A DNA stretch of 59,680 nt from Prevotellaceae bacterium KH2P17 (GCA_900199655.1 FZRE01000021.1:1-59680); one strand, 5' to 3'. Positions 34,381 through 42,996 are shown, numbered from the stretch's first letter. Numbers and translations: made by a program. The notes: a model not told the origin generated them from the sequence alone.

Positions 34381-35490
34381 ATGGTAAGCAGAAGAAGTTT
34401 TATTAAGAAGGCTGCCTTAGCTGGAGCTGCAGCCGTGTTGGGACCGTCGGTTCTGAGAGCCGAGGAAGCCGAGAACAGGCTGCTTGGAGAAGGCATGCCG
34501 CACGGTCAGGTGCCGGTGGAAGAAACCGGACAGAAGTCGCACCTCATTGTTAAAAAGAACAACGGGCTGCGTATTACGGGAACCTTTCTGGATGAGATTT
34601 CGCACGACATCCCGCATCAGAACTGGGGTGAGCGTGAATGGGACCAGGACTTCCAATACATGAAGGCCATCGGTATCGACACTGTTATCGTCATCCGGTC
34701 AGGTTATCGTAAGTTCATCACCTATCCTTCACCTTATTTAATAAAGAAGCGGGGATGCTACATGCCGTCGGTTGACCTCATCGACATGTACCTGCGGCTG
34801 GCCGACAAGTACAACATGAAGTTCTACTTCGGTCTCTACGACTCGGGCCATTACTGGGACACGGGCGACATGAGCTGGGAGACGGAAGACAACAAGTACG
34901 TGATTGACGAGGTGTGGAAAACCTACGGCCATCACAAGAGCTTCAAGGGATGGTACATCTCCACGGAGATAAGCCGCCAGACCAAGGGCGCCATCGAGAC
35001 CTTCCACGCCATGGGGCGCCAGTGCAAGGATGTTTCGGGCGGCCTGCCCGTGTTCATCTCGCCGTGGATTGACGGCAAGAAAGCTGTCGAGGGCACCGGT
35101 TCGCTCACCAAGGAGCAGGCCGTGAGCGTGCAGCAACACGAGCGGGAGTGGAACGAGATATTCGATGGCATACACGATGTTGTGGATGCCTGCGCTTTCC
35201 AGGATGGCCATATAGACTACGACGAGCTGGATGCTTTCTTCTCGGTGAACAAGAAGCTGGCCGACCGTTACGGCATGCAATGCTGGACCAACGCCGAGAC
35301 TTTCGACCGTGACATGCCCATCCGCTTTCTGCCCATAAAGTTCGACAAGCTTCGCCTGAAGCTCGAGGCGGCCAAGCGTTGCCATTACGACAAGGCCATT
35401 ACCTTCGAGTTTTCCCACTTCATGAGTCCGCAGTCGGCCTATGTGCAGGCTCACCACCTGTACGAAAGGTATAAGGAATACTTTTTTTAA
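34381..35490 (+). CDS. Tat-exported DUF4434 glycosidase-like protein
   Basis: 369 residues from ATG 34381. The N-terminus MVSRRSFIKKAALAGAAAVLGPS carries a twin-arginine motif (SRRSFIKK), so export in folded form is likely. The rest fits DUF4434, a TIM-barrel group related to glycoside hydrolases: ITGTFLDEISHDIPHQNWGEREWDQDFQYMKAIGIDTVIVIRSGY, MYLRLADKYNMKFYFGLYDSG, HKSFKGWYISTEISRQTKG and ITFEFSHFMSP near the C-terminus. It is divergent from SusC-2 and followed 36 bp later by a sugar porter. Substrate unknown; in other Bacteroidetes loci DUF4434, DUF5018 and GHL10 genes tend to occur together. Confidence 0.8.
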   Translation: MVSRRSFIKKAALAGAAAVLGPSVLRAEEAENRLLGEGMPHGQVPVEETGQKSHLIVKKNNGLRITGTFLDEISHDIPHQNWGEREWDQDFQYMKAIGIDTVIVIRSGYRKFITYPSPYLIKKRGCYMPSVDLIDMYLRLADKYNMKFYFGLYDSGHYWDTGDMSWETEDNKYVIDEVWKTYGHHKSFKGWYISTEISRQTKGAIETFHAMGRQCKDVSGGLPVFISPWIDGKKAVEGTGSLTKEQAVSVQQHEREWNEIFDGIHDVVDACAFQDGHIDYDELDAFFSVNKKLADRYGMQCWTNAETFDRDMPIRFLPIKFDKLRLKLEAAKRCHYDKAITFEFSHFMSPQSAYVQAHHLYERYKEYFF

Positions 35491-35526
35491 AGCCCGCAGG
35501 GACAATCAACTCCGTTATTCTACGTT

Positions 35527-36960
35527 ATGAATGAAAAACAACCGTACACTATGTATCATGAATTAAACGACACTAAGTTAGGTTACGTGATTTTTCTCTC
35601 GGTGGTTGCAGCCGTGGGAGGGTTGCTGTTTGGCTACGATACGGCAGTAATATCGGGCACTGTAGACCAAGTGGCCACGCAGTTCGGCCTCGACACCTTG
35701 CAGCAGGGGTGGTATGTGGGCTGTGCCCTGATAGGTTCAATTATGGGCGTGGCCTGCGCCGGCATGATGAGCGACCGGCTGGGGCGTCGCCCTACGATGC
35801 TCATTTCGGCCGTGCTGTTCACCGTTTCGGCTGCCGGATGCGCCTTCAGTGGCAGCTTCACGTGGCTCGTCATTTACCGCTTCATCGGTGGCGTGGGCAT
35901 TGGCATCGTCTCCATCGTGGCCCCCATGTACATATCAGAGATTGCCGTACCCCGCTATCGCGGCCGCCTGGTGTCGCTCTATCAGCTTGCCGTTACCGTG
36001 GGGTTCCTGATGGCGTATGCCGTCAACTACCTGTTGTTGGGCGTGTCACATTCTGCCTCGTTTGCTGTCCCGTGGGCGCAACTCGTATTCGTGACCGAGG
36101 TGTGGCGCGGCATGCTGGGCATGGAGACGCTGCCGGCGCTCATGTTCTTCGTTATCATCTTCCTCATACCAGAGAGTCCGCGCTGGCTTGTGGTGCGTGG
36201 AAAAGATGACAAGGCTGCCGGCATACTCGGCAAGATTTACACCAACAGCGCAGCCGTGAGCCAGCAGCTGCAGGATACCAGGTCAACCGTCTCCGGCGAA
36301 GTGAAATCGGAGTGGCGCGAACTGCTGCAGCCGGGCATCTTCAGGGCAGTAGTCATTGGCGTGTGTATAGCCATTCTCGGCCAGTTCATGGGCGTAAATG
36401 CGGTGCTCTACTACGGCCCGTCCATCTTCCGCGATGCAGGCATGGACGACCCTCTCTTCTGTCAGGTGCTGGTAGGCGTAGTAAATACGCTCACCACCGT
36501 GCTGGCCATGAGTATTATAGATAAGGTGGGACGCCACAAGCTCATCTACTACGGCGTGTCGGGCATGATAGTCTCGCTCCTGCTCATCGCCGTCTACTTC
36601 CTGTGGCCGTCGGCATTTCCGCCTGCGTTCATGCTTACCTTCTTCCTGCTCTACGTGTTCTGCTGCGCCGTCTCCATCAGTGCGGTGGTGTGGGTGTTGC
36701 TTTCGGAGATGTATCCCAACCGTGTGCGCGGCCTGGCTATGTCGGTGGCAGGCTTTGCCCTGTGGATAGGCACCTACCTCATCGGCCAGCTTACGCCCTG
36801 GATGCTGGAGCATCTGTCGCCTGCCGGCACGTTCCTGCTCTTTGCCGTGATGTGCGTGCCCTACATGCTCATCATGTGGAAGCTGGTACCCGAGACGGCC
36901 GGCATGTCGCTGGAGGATATAGAGAGATACTGGACGAAAGCAAGTGGCTCAAGAAGATAA
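35527..36960 (+). CDS. Sugar porter MFS transporter (XylE/GLUT-like)
   Basis: 477 residues with 12 predicted membrane segments. Sugar-porter signatures: GGLLFGYDTAVISGT near residue 37, MSDRLGRRPTMLIS (D-R-x-G-R-R), RFIGGVGIGIVSIVAPMYISEIAVPRYRGRLVSLYQ (PxYxSE-PxxxRG), PESPRWLVVRGK and VPETAGMSLEDIERYW at the end (PET-G). Probably imports a monosaccharide released by operon 2 enzymes across the inner membrane. It lies just after the DUF4434 gene on the same strand. Confidence 0.9.
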   Translation: MNEKQPYTMYHELNDTKLGYVIFLSVVAAVGGLLFGYDTAVISGTVDQVATQFGLDTLQQGWYVGCALIGSIMGVACAGMMSDRLGRRPTMLISAVLFTVSAAGCAFSGSFTWLVIYRFIGGVGIGIVSIVAPMYISEIAVPRYRGRLVSLYQLAVTVGFLMAYAVNYLLLGVSHSASFAVPWAQLVFVTEVWRGMLGMETLPALMFFVIIFLIPESPRWLVVRGKDDKAAGILGKIYTNSAAVSQQLQDTRSTVSGEVKSEWRELLQPGIFRAVVIGVCIAILGQFMGVNAVLYYGPSIFRDAGMDDPLFCQVLVGVVNTLTTVLAMSIIDKVGRHKLIYYGVSGMIVSLLLIAVYFLWPSAFPPAFMLTFFLLYVFCCAVSISAVVWVLLSEMYPNRVRGLAMSVAGFALWIGTYLIGQLTPWMLEHLSPAGTFLLFAVMCVPYMLIMWKLVPETAGMSLEDIERYWTKASGSRR

Positions 36961-36964
36961 GCAC

Positions 36965-37100
36965 TCAAGAAGTTATCCGTTCGCTTCGCTCACAGAGAAG
37001 TTAAAGCCGATGGCCTTGTGGAGCAGGGCTCACCGGTTCGGCAACACGGCTTGCGGCTTTTAACTTCTTTGTCTTCCTTAGCTTCCTTAACTTCATAAAC
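36965..37100. repeat. AAGTTAAAG/CTTTAACTT inverted repeat between transporter and ROK gene
   Basis: GAGAAGTTAAAGCC near 36999 is inverted relative to GGCTTTTAACTTCTTTG near 37055, followed by short CTTCCTTA direct repeats. The motif is shared with the longer tract at 47770-48110. Confidence 0.55.
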
Positions 37101-37120
37101 TCATAATCAAAACAACAACT

Positions 37121-38314
37121 ATGGCAACTATCTTTAGCAACGACAAGGATAATAAGAACGACTCACTCAAGAACAGAATCCTTGAGTGCTTCATACTCGA
37201 CGGCAACTCCACCAACACCGACCTGGCCAAGGAACTGGGGTTGAGCGTGCCGACAGTGTCCAAGCTCATCAACGAGATGACCGAGGAGGGCTTTGTCAAC
37301 GAATACGGAAAGCTGGAAACTGCCGAAGGGCGTAAGCCCAATCTCTATGGACTGAACCCCGACTCGGGTTACTTCATCGGCGTAGACATCAAGCAGCAAG
37401 GACTCAACATCGGACTGATGAACTTCCGAGGCGACCTCGTCGAACTCCTGAACAACGCCCCCTACGAACCGCAGAACACCGAAGCATCGCTCGACGAGCT
37501 CTGCCGGCACATCCGGGAGTTCGTTGCGAACCTAAGCATAGATACCCGCAAGATACTTGACATCGGCATCAATATCTCCGGACGCGTAAACCCCGACACC
37601 GGCTACAGCTACAGCATGTTCAACTTCTCCGAGCTGCCCCTCACCAAGCTCATGGAGGAGAAGCTCGGCTATCCCGTGAGCATAGACAACGACACGCGTG
37701 CCATGGCCTTCGGCGAGTACATGCAGGGCTGCGTCAGGGGCGAGAAGAACGTACTCTTCGTGAACTTGAGCTGGGGACTGGGCGTGGGCATCATCATCGA
37801 CGGACAACTCTACAAGGGCAAGTCGGGCTTCGCCGGAGAGTTCGGCCACATCCATGCCTTCGACAACGGCATCCTCTGCCACTGCGGCAAGAAAGGATGC
37901 CTGGAGACAGAAGCATCGGGCAGTGCCTTCTGCCGCGTGGTAAAGGAACGCATCGCCGCCGGCGAGACCTCCGTACTCTCGGCTAAACCGCTCGACGAAA
38001 TCACCTTCGACGATGTTATCGAGGCCACCGAGCGCGAGGACCCGCTCTGTCTCGATGCTCTCGAAGGCATCGGGCTCTATTTGGGCGAGCATGTGGCCAG
38101 CCTTATCAACCTCTTTAACCCCGAGTTGGTCATCATCGGCGGCACCATGTCGTTAACGGGCGACTTCCTCATGCACTCCATCCGCACCTCCATCCTCAAG
38201 TATTCGCTCAACTTGGTCAACAAAGACACCCATCTCTGCATCTCCAAACTCAAGGAACGGGCCGGCGTGGTGGGGGCCTGCATGCTGGCGCGTAAGTATG
38301 TGCTGGAGATGTAA
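37121..38314 (+). CDS. ROK-family transcriptional regulator (NagC-like)
   Basis: 397 residues. An N-terminal winged helix (KNRILECFILDGNSTNTDLAKELGLSVPTVSKLINEMTEEGFVNEYG, residues 15-65) is followed by a ROK domain with the zinc motif GHIHAFDNGILCHCGKKGCLETEASG and the IDNDTRAMAFGEY segment. The ATP-binding DxGGT of ROK kinases is replaced by DIKQQGL, so a repressor role is more likely than a kinase. It is the only regulator near the two Sus operons, and GlcNAc or ManNAc metabolism is a natural ligand source for this family. The start at 37121 has only a weak ribosome site. It is convergent with the lipoprotein pair, and an inverted repeat lies in between. Confidence 0.85.
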   Translation: MATIFSNDKDNKNDSLKNRILECFILDGNSTNTDLAKELGLSVPTVSKLINEMTEEGFVNEYGKLETAEGRKPNLYGLNPDSGYFIGVDIKQQGLNIGLMNFRGDLVELLNNAPYEPQNTEASLDELCRHIREFVANLSIDTRKILDIGINISGRVNPDTGYSYSMFNFSELPLTKLMEEKLGYPVSIDNDTRAMAFGEYMQGCVRGEKNVLFVNLSWGLGVGIIIDGQLYKGKSGFAGEFGHIHAFDNGILCHCGKKGCLETEASGSAFCRVVKERIAAGETSVLSAKPLDEITFDDVIEATEREDPLCLDALEGIGLYLGEHVASLINLFNPELVIIGGTMSLTGDFLMHSIRTSILKYSLNLVNKDTHLCISKLKERAGVVGACMLARKYVLEM

Positions 38315-38341
38315 CCCCGCCGCCTAACGCCCCAACACGCC

Positions 38342-38377
38342 AACAGCCATGCCCTGCAACTGCGGGACATGGCTGTT
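38342..38377. terminator. Stem-loop between convergent ROK and lipoprotein genes
   Basis: AACAGCCATGCCC (38342-38354) pairs with GGGACATGGCTGTT (38364-38377) with one bulge. The T tract is poor on both sides, so termination is likely but not certain. Confidence 0.55.
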
Positions 38378-38406
38378 GAAGTTTAACCAATAAGGTGCTA
38401 ACCCTC

Positions 38407-39108
38407 TTATTCTATTTGTATCTTTGCATCCTCATAATAGACGTTGTCCAAATCCGGAACTTCCGATCGCTTGGTTTGTAGTATTCGGAACTTCAGTAAA
38501 GCATCTGGAGCAGTTTTCTCTATCGTTTCCGGGTCAACCTTAATGTTATAATTAGCATCAAATATCATTGGGAACTCTTTGCCTTCGTACGTTTTTATCA
38601 TAATGTAATAAAAATGAGGCATGAAAAAAGTACTCACAAGTCCGGTATATACTCCCGTAAGCGGATGGTCAGACCATTTACTCCGGTCCTGATTGTTTGG
38701 CGTGCAAGGTTCTATAATACTTAAGGCTTCTTCAGGTGAATAATTAACATCCTTATCACCCGGTTCACCATAAAATTCCCTGCCTTTCAATACAAACTTA
38801 ATGCTCATTCCCTTTTTGAGCTCTTGGTTCATTTGGTAGGTTTGGAACCTCATCTTTTTTGGTTTCCACGGTATGAAGTTCTCACCCTCGGGAGTATTGG
38901 TAATGAATACATGCGTCCAGTCGGCATCAGTTTCCATAACTTTAGCTTCAAAATAGCCTGGCTTGTCGTAAAACACACATTTTGCAGGCGATAGTATCAG
39001 GTCATAAGTAGGGTTCTGTTGATATTCTTCCTCGTCGCTACTGCAACTGGCAAAGCATCCCAACAACAGGGAGAGCAATGTGAGTTTGTGAATGGATATT
39101 GTTTTCAT
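38407..39108 (-). CDS. Unknown lipoprotein, tandem paralogue 2
   Basis: 233 residues; signal MKTISIHKLTLLSLLLGCFASCSSDEEE with lipobox FASC, then an acidic tether. Shared with the upstream neighbour: YDL-L---C-(F/Y)Y---GYFEAKV-ETDADWTHV-IT-TP-GE, KPKKM-F-T-QM-, a KSKW/RSKW -- G-(Y/F)TG motif, and an E-DAKI-(I/E) end. No known family recognised. The gene and its partner are more AT-rich than the surrounding genes. Likely surface or periplasmic lipid-anchored; function unknown. Confidence 0.75.
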   Translation of the reverse strand: MKTISIHKLTLLSLLLGCFASCSSDEEEYQQNPTYDLILSPAKCVFYDKPGYFEAKVMETDADWTHVFITNTPEGENFIPWKPKKMRFQTYQMNQELKKGMSIKFVLKGREFYGEPGDKDVNYSPEEALSIIEPCTPNNQDRSKWSDHPLTGVYTGLVSTFFMPHFYYIMIKTYEGKEFPMIFDANYNIKVDPETIEKTAPDALLKFRILQTKRSEVPDLDNVYYEDAKIQIE

Positions 39109-39154
39109 TGTGTAAAAGTTCTAATAGTTGTTTAACTAATGGGCATGCCAAGCA

Positions 39155-39835
39155 TTAATCTTCTATCTTTATCTTTGCATCCTCGTAAAACGACATGTCG
39201 TATAAAGTGAGATCCAGTTTGCTCTCCAATATGTGGAACCGAGCCTTTTCCGAGTCAGACAAAGCTGCTAATTCATCAGGAACAGGACTTACAGTAATAT
39301 AATACTCACCTTTTAGCCGTCTTCCTTCATAGGTTTCTAAACTGATGAATATTGATGTCTGTCCGGGATGGTAAATAAAATCTCCTGTGAACAGTCCTGT
39401 GTACGGATAGACAGCCCACTTGCTTTTGTCCTGATTAATGCCAGTGTATGGCCTAACGATGCCTAAATCTTCTTCTTCCTCAATGTCTTTGTTATCGTAT
39501 CGTGCCATTAAGACAAACCTGATGGTCATGCCTTTTGTCATGTTCTGCTTCATTTGGAAAGTTTCAAACTTCATTTTTTTAGGCTTCCATTTCCATAGGC
39601 TCTCGCCTTTAGGTGTTTCTGTAATGACAACATGGGTCCAGTCAGCATCTGTTTCAATAACTTTCGCCTCGAAGTATCCCGAGTTAGCATAGTACATACA
39701 TTGTATGTCTGGCAAACGAAGGTCGTAAGGGTCATCTCTTCGCTGCTCCTCTTCATCTTCGCTGCATGCGGTAAAGCCCAGTATGAGGAGCAGGGAGAGT
39801 AATGTGAGTTTAAAAATGGATATAGTTTTCATCAT
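39155..39835 (-). CDS. Unknown lipoprotein, tandem paralogue 1
   Basis: 226 residues from MMKTISIFKLTLLSLLLILGFTACSEDEEE (lipobox FTAC); translation may begin at either of the first two Met codons. It is clearly homologous to the next gene 46 bp downstream, with GYFEAKVIETDADWTHVVITETPKGE and YEDAKIKIED at the end. The pair probably arose by local duplication. No catalytic motif is evident. Confidence 0.75.
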   Translation of the reverse strand: MMKTISIFKLTLLSLLLILGFTACSEDEEEQRRDDPYDLRLPDIQCMYYANSGYFEAKVIETDADWTHVVITETPKGESLWKWKPKKMKFETFQMKQNMTKGMTIRFVLMARYDNKDIEEEEDLGIVRPYTGINQDKSKWAVYPYTGLFTGDFIYHPGQTSIFISLETYEGRRLKGEYYITVSPVPDELAALSDSEKARFHILESKLDLTLYDMSFYEDAKIKIED

Positions 39836-40188
39836 GTTTGTTTTATTTGATAGGTTAGTGTAATAGGCTGATTAATCTCTTTCTATTTTACAAATATAGG
39901 CAAATATCGGGCACATTGTTCGCGTTCGTGGTTAATAAAAGTTAACAAATAGGCTTGTGTTAACATATTCTGACGCTGCGATATGTGAAAACCAGCGGTG
40001 TATGCGCAGCTGGCGCGGAGTGTTAAATCAAAGGAGTATTCTTTCCGGAACTGACTTTGCTCTTTGTCCGGACTTTCTTTTCAGGGTCTTTTAGGGCTGG
40101 AAACAGCAACCTTAATCATGTTTTCCTGCAGGGCGTAAGTCAGCGGCTCGTGGCAGGGAGCAGGCTCGCGCCTTTCCCGGAGCTATGC

Positions 40189-40247
40189 TTCAAGAGGCTT
40201 GGATGTATCTTTCAGGGAGCTTGAAGATGTCCTTCAAGAGGGTTGAA
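40189..40247. repeat. Triple 22-bp-spaced palindrome array C
   Basis: Units at 40189 (TTCAAGAGGCTTGGA), 40211 (TTCAGGGAGCTTGAA) and 40233 (TTCAAGAGGGTTGAA). Confidence 0.85.
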
Positions 40248-40547
40248 AGGCACCATTTGTTTTCCCGTTCGCAATTGATTGGTTTTTAATAGTTTACAGG
40301 CATCATCGGGAAAAGGTTTTTCCTGCTGCTATCATCCCCTCCTATCCTCCCCTTTCTAAGGGGAGGAAAAGCTGCTGGTGCTGATTTCAGACAGAGTAAC
40401 AGAGTGTTTTTTTGCTGCTGAGGGTTTCCTGCCGGGTTCCTGCTGCGGGTGAAAGGCAGAGTAACAGAGTAGTTTTTTGGCTGCTTGAGTTATCAAACGG
40501 GCGGGAGACTGATGAAAGAACAGACTACAATATCCACAGGTCAAACC

Positions 40548-40663
40548 TGTATCCTCCCCTTGGAAAGGGGAGGTTAGGAGGGGATGATTTGCCTTGCTTC
40601 TTTGCTCATAGCAGCTATTTGGTCATCCCCTCCTCCGCCTCCCCTTTCCAAGGGGAGGATACC
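40548..40663. repeat. 116-nt long inverted repeat (hairpin element), copy 3
   Basis: Arms TATCCTCCCCTTGG and CCAAGGGGAGGATAC; the loop carries GCTCATAGCAGCTATTTGG, as in copies 2 and 4. Confidence 0.88.
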
Positions 40664-40866
40664 AGTTAGCCTTTCCGCTCACCGTTCCTTATTCATTGCT
40701 GCCAACAGTCAACCTCCCAGCAGCAAAAAAACTACTCTGTTACTCTGTCTTTCAAACGCAGAAGCAACGAAAAACTACTCTGTTACTCTGTCTCCAAAGC
40801 ACAGAAGCAGCGAAAATAAAGCCCTTCTACCCTGTCCTACAACCGAAGGAGGCCCGCTGCAGCAGG

Positions 40867-42576
40867 CTACACGTTCTGCTTGAGGCCCATGCGAGCCTCC
40901 ACGACGTTAATCACGTAGTCGCCTAACTTTTCGCATTCCTGGATGATGTCCATGTACATGGTGCCTATGCCGTAGGTGTACTGGTGGTTGTCTACGTCGT
41001 TGATGTTCTCCGTCTTGAGCTGGTCGCGGAAGCTGTTTATTTCGTTCTCGATGTTGAGCGAGCGCTGCGCGTCCATCTTCTCGCGGTGACCGGTGAGCAA
41101 GGTGTTCATCTGGGTCAGCGCATCATCAGTGAGTTCAAACATCTGGTGTATGTTGTCGTACTGCCCCTCTGTGAACTCCTCCTTGTTTGTGAGCTTGCGG
41201 TGGAGCGTGCGGGCGATGTTGTAGCAGCTGTCGCCTATGCTTTCAATCTCGCTGATTTCGCGCAGCATGACGCGTATCTTGCCCTTCGTGTCGTCGCTCA
41301 GGTGTGCGTTGCTCACCTGATCCAGGTACTTGGCAATCTCTATCTCCATGTTGTCGCTGATGCCCTCGTACTTCTCAATGCGCTCATAGAGCTTGCCGAA
41401 GGCCTCTGCATTCTTGATGCCGAGCAGCTCGCGCACCATGCCGAACATGCGTTGTATGCGCTCCGCGAAGCTTTCTATCTCCTTCTGGGCCTCGAAGACG
41501 CTGAGTTCCGGCGTCTTCATGATGCCCACCTGGATGAAGCGCAGGCGGAAGTCCTCGTCTTCCTTGCTGTCCTTGGACTTGATAATCCAGCACACTGCTT
41601 TCTCCATCTGCGGGATGAACCAGATGAGAACGAAGGTGTTGGTGACGTTGAAGCAGGTGTGGAAGGCGGCCAACACGATGGGCAGCTGCACTGCCTTCTG
41701 TGCTGCGGAGGCCGAGCCGGCCGGGTCGTAGCCCACGAGGCTGCACACCATGTTGACAAACGGATAGAAGAGCAGCATGACCCACGTAACGCCAAACACG
41801 TTGAACAGCAGGTGGGCAAAGGCTGCCCGCCGTGCCTGGGTGTTGGCTCCCAGGGCAGCAAGGTTGGCGGTGGCCGTGGTTCCGATGTTTTCTCCCATCA
41901 CCAGGGCTATGCCGAGGTAGATGGGCAGCACGCCCGTGGAGCACAGCATGATGGTGATAGCCATCACCGCAGCCGAGCTCTGCACCACGCACGTGATGAG
42001 GGTGCCTATGAGCAGGAAGACGAGAATGGTGAAATGGCTGCCCGTATCGAAGCTGGAAAAGAAGTGTACGGCCTCCGGATTGTGCTCCAGGTCAAGCTCC
42101 TTGCCGGCCGTACTGAGCAGTACGAGGGCGAAGAAGAGGAAGGCGATGCCGAAGAGAAAGTCGCCTATGTAGCGCCGCCGCTTGCTGTAAATGAGCATGA
42201 TGCCCACGAAGAAGGCCGGAAACACCGCCATCGTGAGGTCTACGTTGTAGCCTAACGACATAATCCAGGCCGTGAGCGTGGTTCCGATGTTGGCTCCCAT
42301 GATGACCGAGATGGCCTGTCCCAGGGTGAGCAGGCCGGCGTTGACGAAGCTCACCGTCATGACCGTGGTGGCCGATGAGCTCTGCACGGCGCACGTAATG
42401 AACGTACCCGTAAGCATGCCTGTAAAACGATTGGTTGTCATGGCTCCCAAGATGTGTCGCAATTGCGAGCCGGCCATCTTCTGGAGTGCCTCGCTCATCA
42501 CCTTCATACCGTAGATGAGAAGGGCCAGGGAGCCGAGGATTTTGAGCAGAATAACAAGATAATTACTTGTTGTCAT
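40867..42576 (-). CDS. Na/phosphate cotransporter family protein with PhoU-like C-terminus
   Basis: 569 residues. The first 340 contain two inverted-repeat transport modules with the family's paired motifs: TCAVQSSSATTVMTVSFVNAGLLTLGQAISVIMGANIGTT and TCVVQSSAAVMAITIMLCSTG...LVMGENIGTT. The last 200 residues are helical and PhoU-like (EIEIAKYLDQVS, EISEIESIGDSCYNIARTLHRK, EECEKLGDYVINVVEARMG). Expected role: sodium-driven phosphate movement across the inner membrane. Divergent from the kinase gene at 43093. It ends 30 bp from composite repeat L2. Confidence 0.9.
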   Translation of the reverse strand: MTTSNYLVILLKILGSLALLIYGMKVMSEALQKMAGSQLRHILGAMTTNRFTGMLTGTFITCAVQSSSATTVMTVSFVNAGLLTLGQAISVIMGANIGTTLTAWIMSLGYNVDLTMAVFPAFFVGIMLIYSKRRRYIGDFLFGIAFLFFALVLLSTAGKELDLEHNPEAVHFFSSFDTGSHFTILVFLLIGTLITCVVQSSAAVMAITIMLCSTGVLPIYLGIALVMGENIGTTATANLAALGANTQARRAAFAHLLFNVFGVTWVMLLFYPFVNMVCSLVGYDPAGSASAAQKAVQLPIVLAAFHTCFNVTNTFVLIWFIPQMEKAVCWIIKSKDSKEDEDFRLRFIQVGIMKTPELSVFEAQKEIESFAERIQRMFGMVRELLGIKNAEAFGKLYERIEKYEGISDNMEIEIAKYLDQVSNAHLSDDTKGKIRVMLREISEIESIGDSCYNIARTLHRKLTNKEEFTEGQYDNIHQMFELTDDALTQMNTLLTGHREKMDAQRSLNIENEINSFRDQLKTENINDVDNHQYTYGIGTMYMDIIQECEKLGDYVINVVEARMGLKQNV

Positions 42577-42823
42577 ATAGTAGCTATTGAAATGGATAAT
42601 TCAATTTCGTTACAAAGATACGAAAAATTAGCTGTACGGTTGCCTTTGCCACCGTATTTTTTTACATCCGGCAGCTTTGCCGCAGCTTTTCTCCGGCGGC
42701 AGTGCAGCCTGCCGGCAGCTTGCCCGGTCGGCGTTTGTGCGGCAGCCGTTCCGCCCCTTCGGCATGCCGCCTGCACAGCTGCCGGCGCGGCCCTTGTACA
42801 GGGCGGTTTTGGCAGAGGTATCG

Positions 42824-42882
42824 TTCAAGGCTCTTAAACGATACCTTCAAGCCCCTTGAACCTGTCCTTCGGCGTCCTTGAA
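42824..42882. repeat. Triple 22-bp-spaced palindrome array D
   Basis: Units at 42824 (TTCAAGGCTCTTAAA), 42846 (TTCAAGCCCCTTGAA) and 42868 (TTCGGCGTCCTTGAA), in the 516-bp gap between the two divergent genes. Nothing else is evident in the gap apart from a possible promoter at 42965-42996. Confidence 0.85.
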
Positions 42883-42964
42883 CGATAGCTCCGCCGCCGG
42901 CCGTGCTTACGGACAGGGGCAATTGATAAAAAAAACAAACGGGCCTGCAATTATGACCAGTCTC

Positions 42965-42996
42965 TTGGCCGGTCTCGATTTTTATTGCTACCTTTA
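42965..42996 (+). promoter_or_regulatory. Possible promoter of the TGS-kinase gene
   Basis: TACCTTTA (42989-42996) is one base from the TAnnTTTG -7 element, and TTGG (42965) lies 20 nt upstream as a weak -33 box, about 95 bp before the start codon. Confidence 0.35.

Larger units (their letters stand above)
40189..40835. repeat. Composite repeat L2, left arm of an inverted pair
   Basis: From left to right: triple palindrome array C (40189-40247), GTTTTCCCGTTCGCAATTG and TTTTTAATAGTTTACAG, a half hairpin at 40334-40369, GCACCAGCAGC-type sequence, two GAGTAACAGAGT elements, the 116-nt hairpin (40548-40663), CTTTCCGCTCACCGTTCC, and two inverted GTTACTCTGTCT elements. Nearly every block recurs in reverse order and strand at 44783-45411. 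The gap 39836-40866 holds nothing else. Confidence 0.85.
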
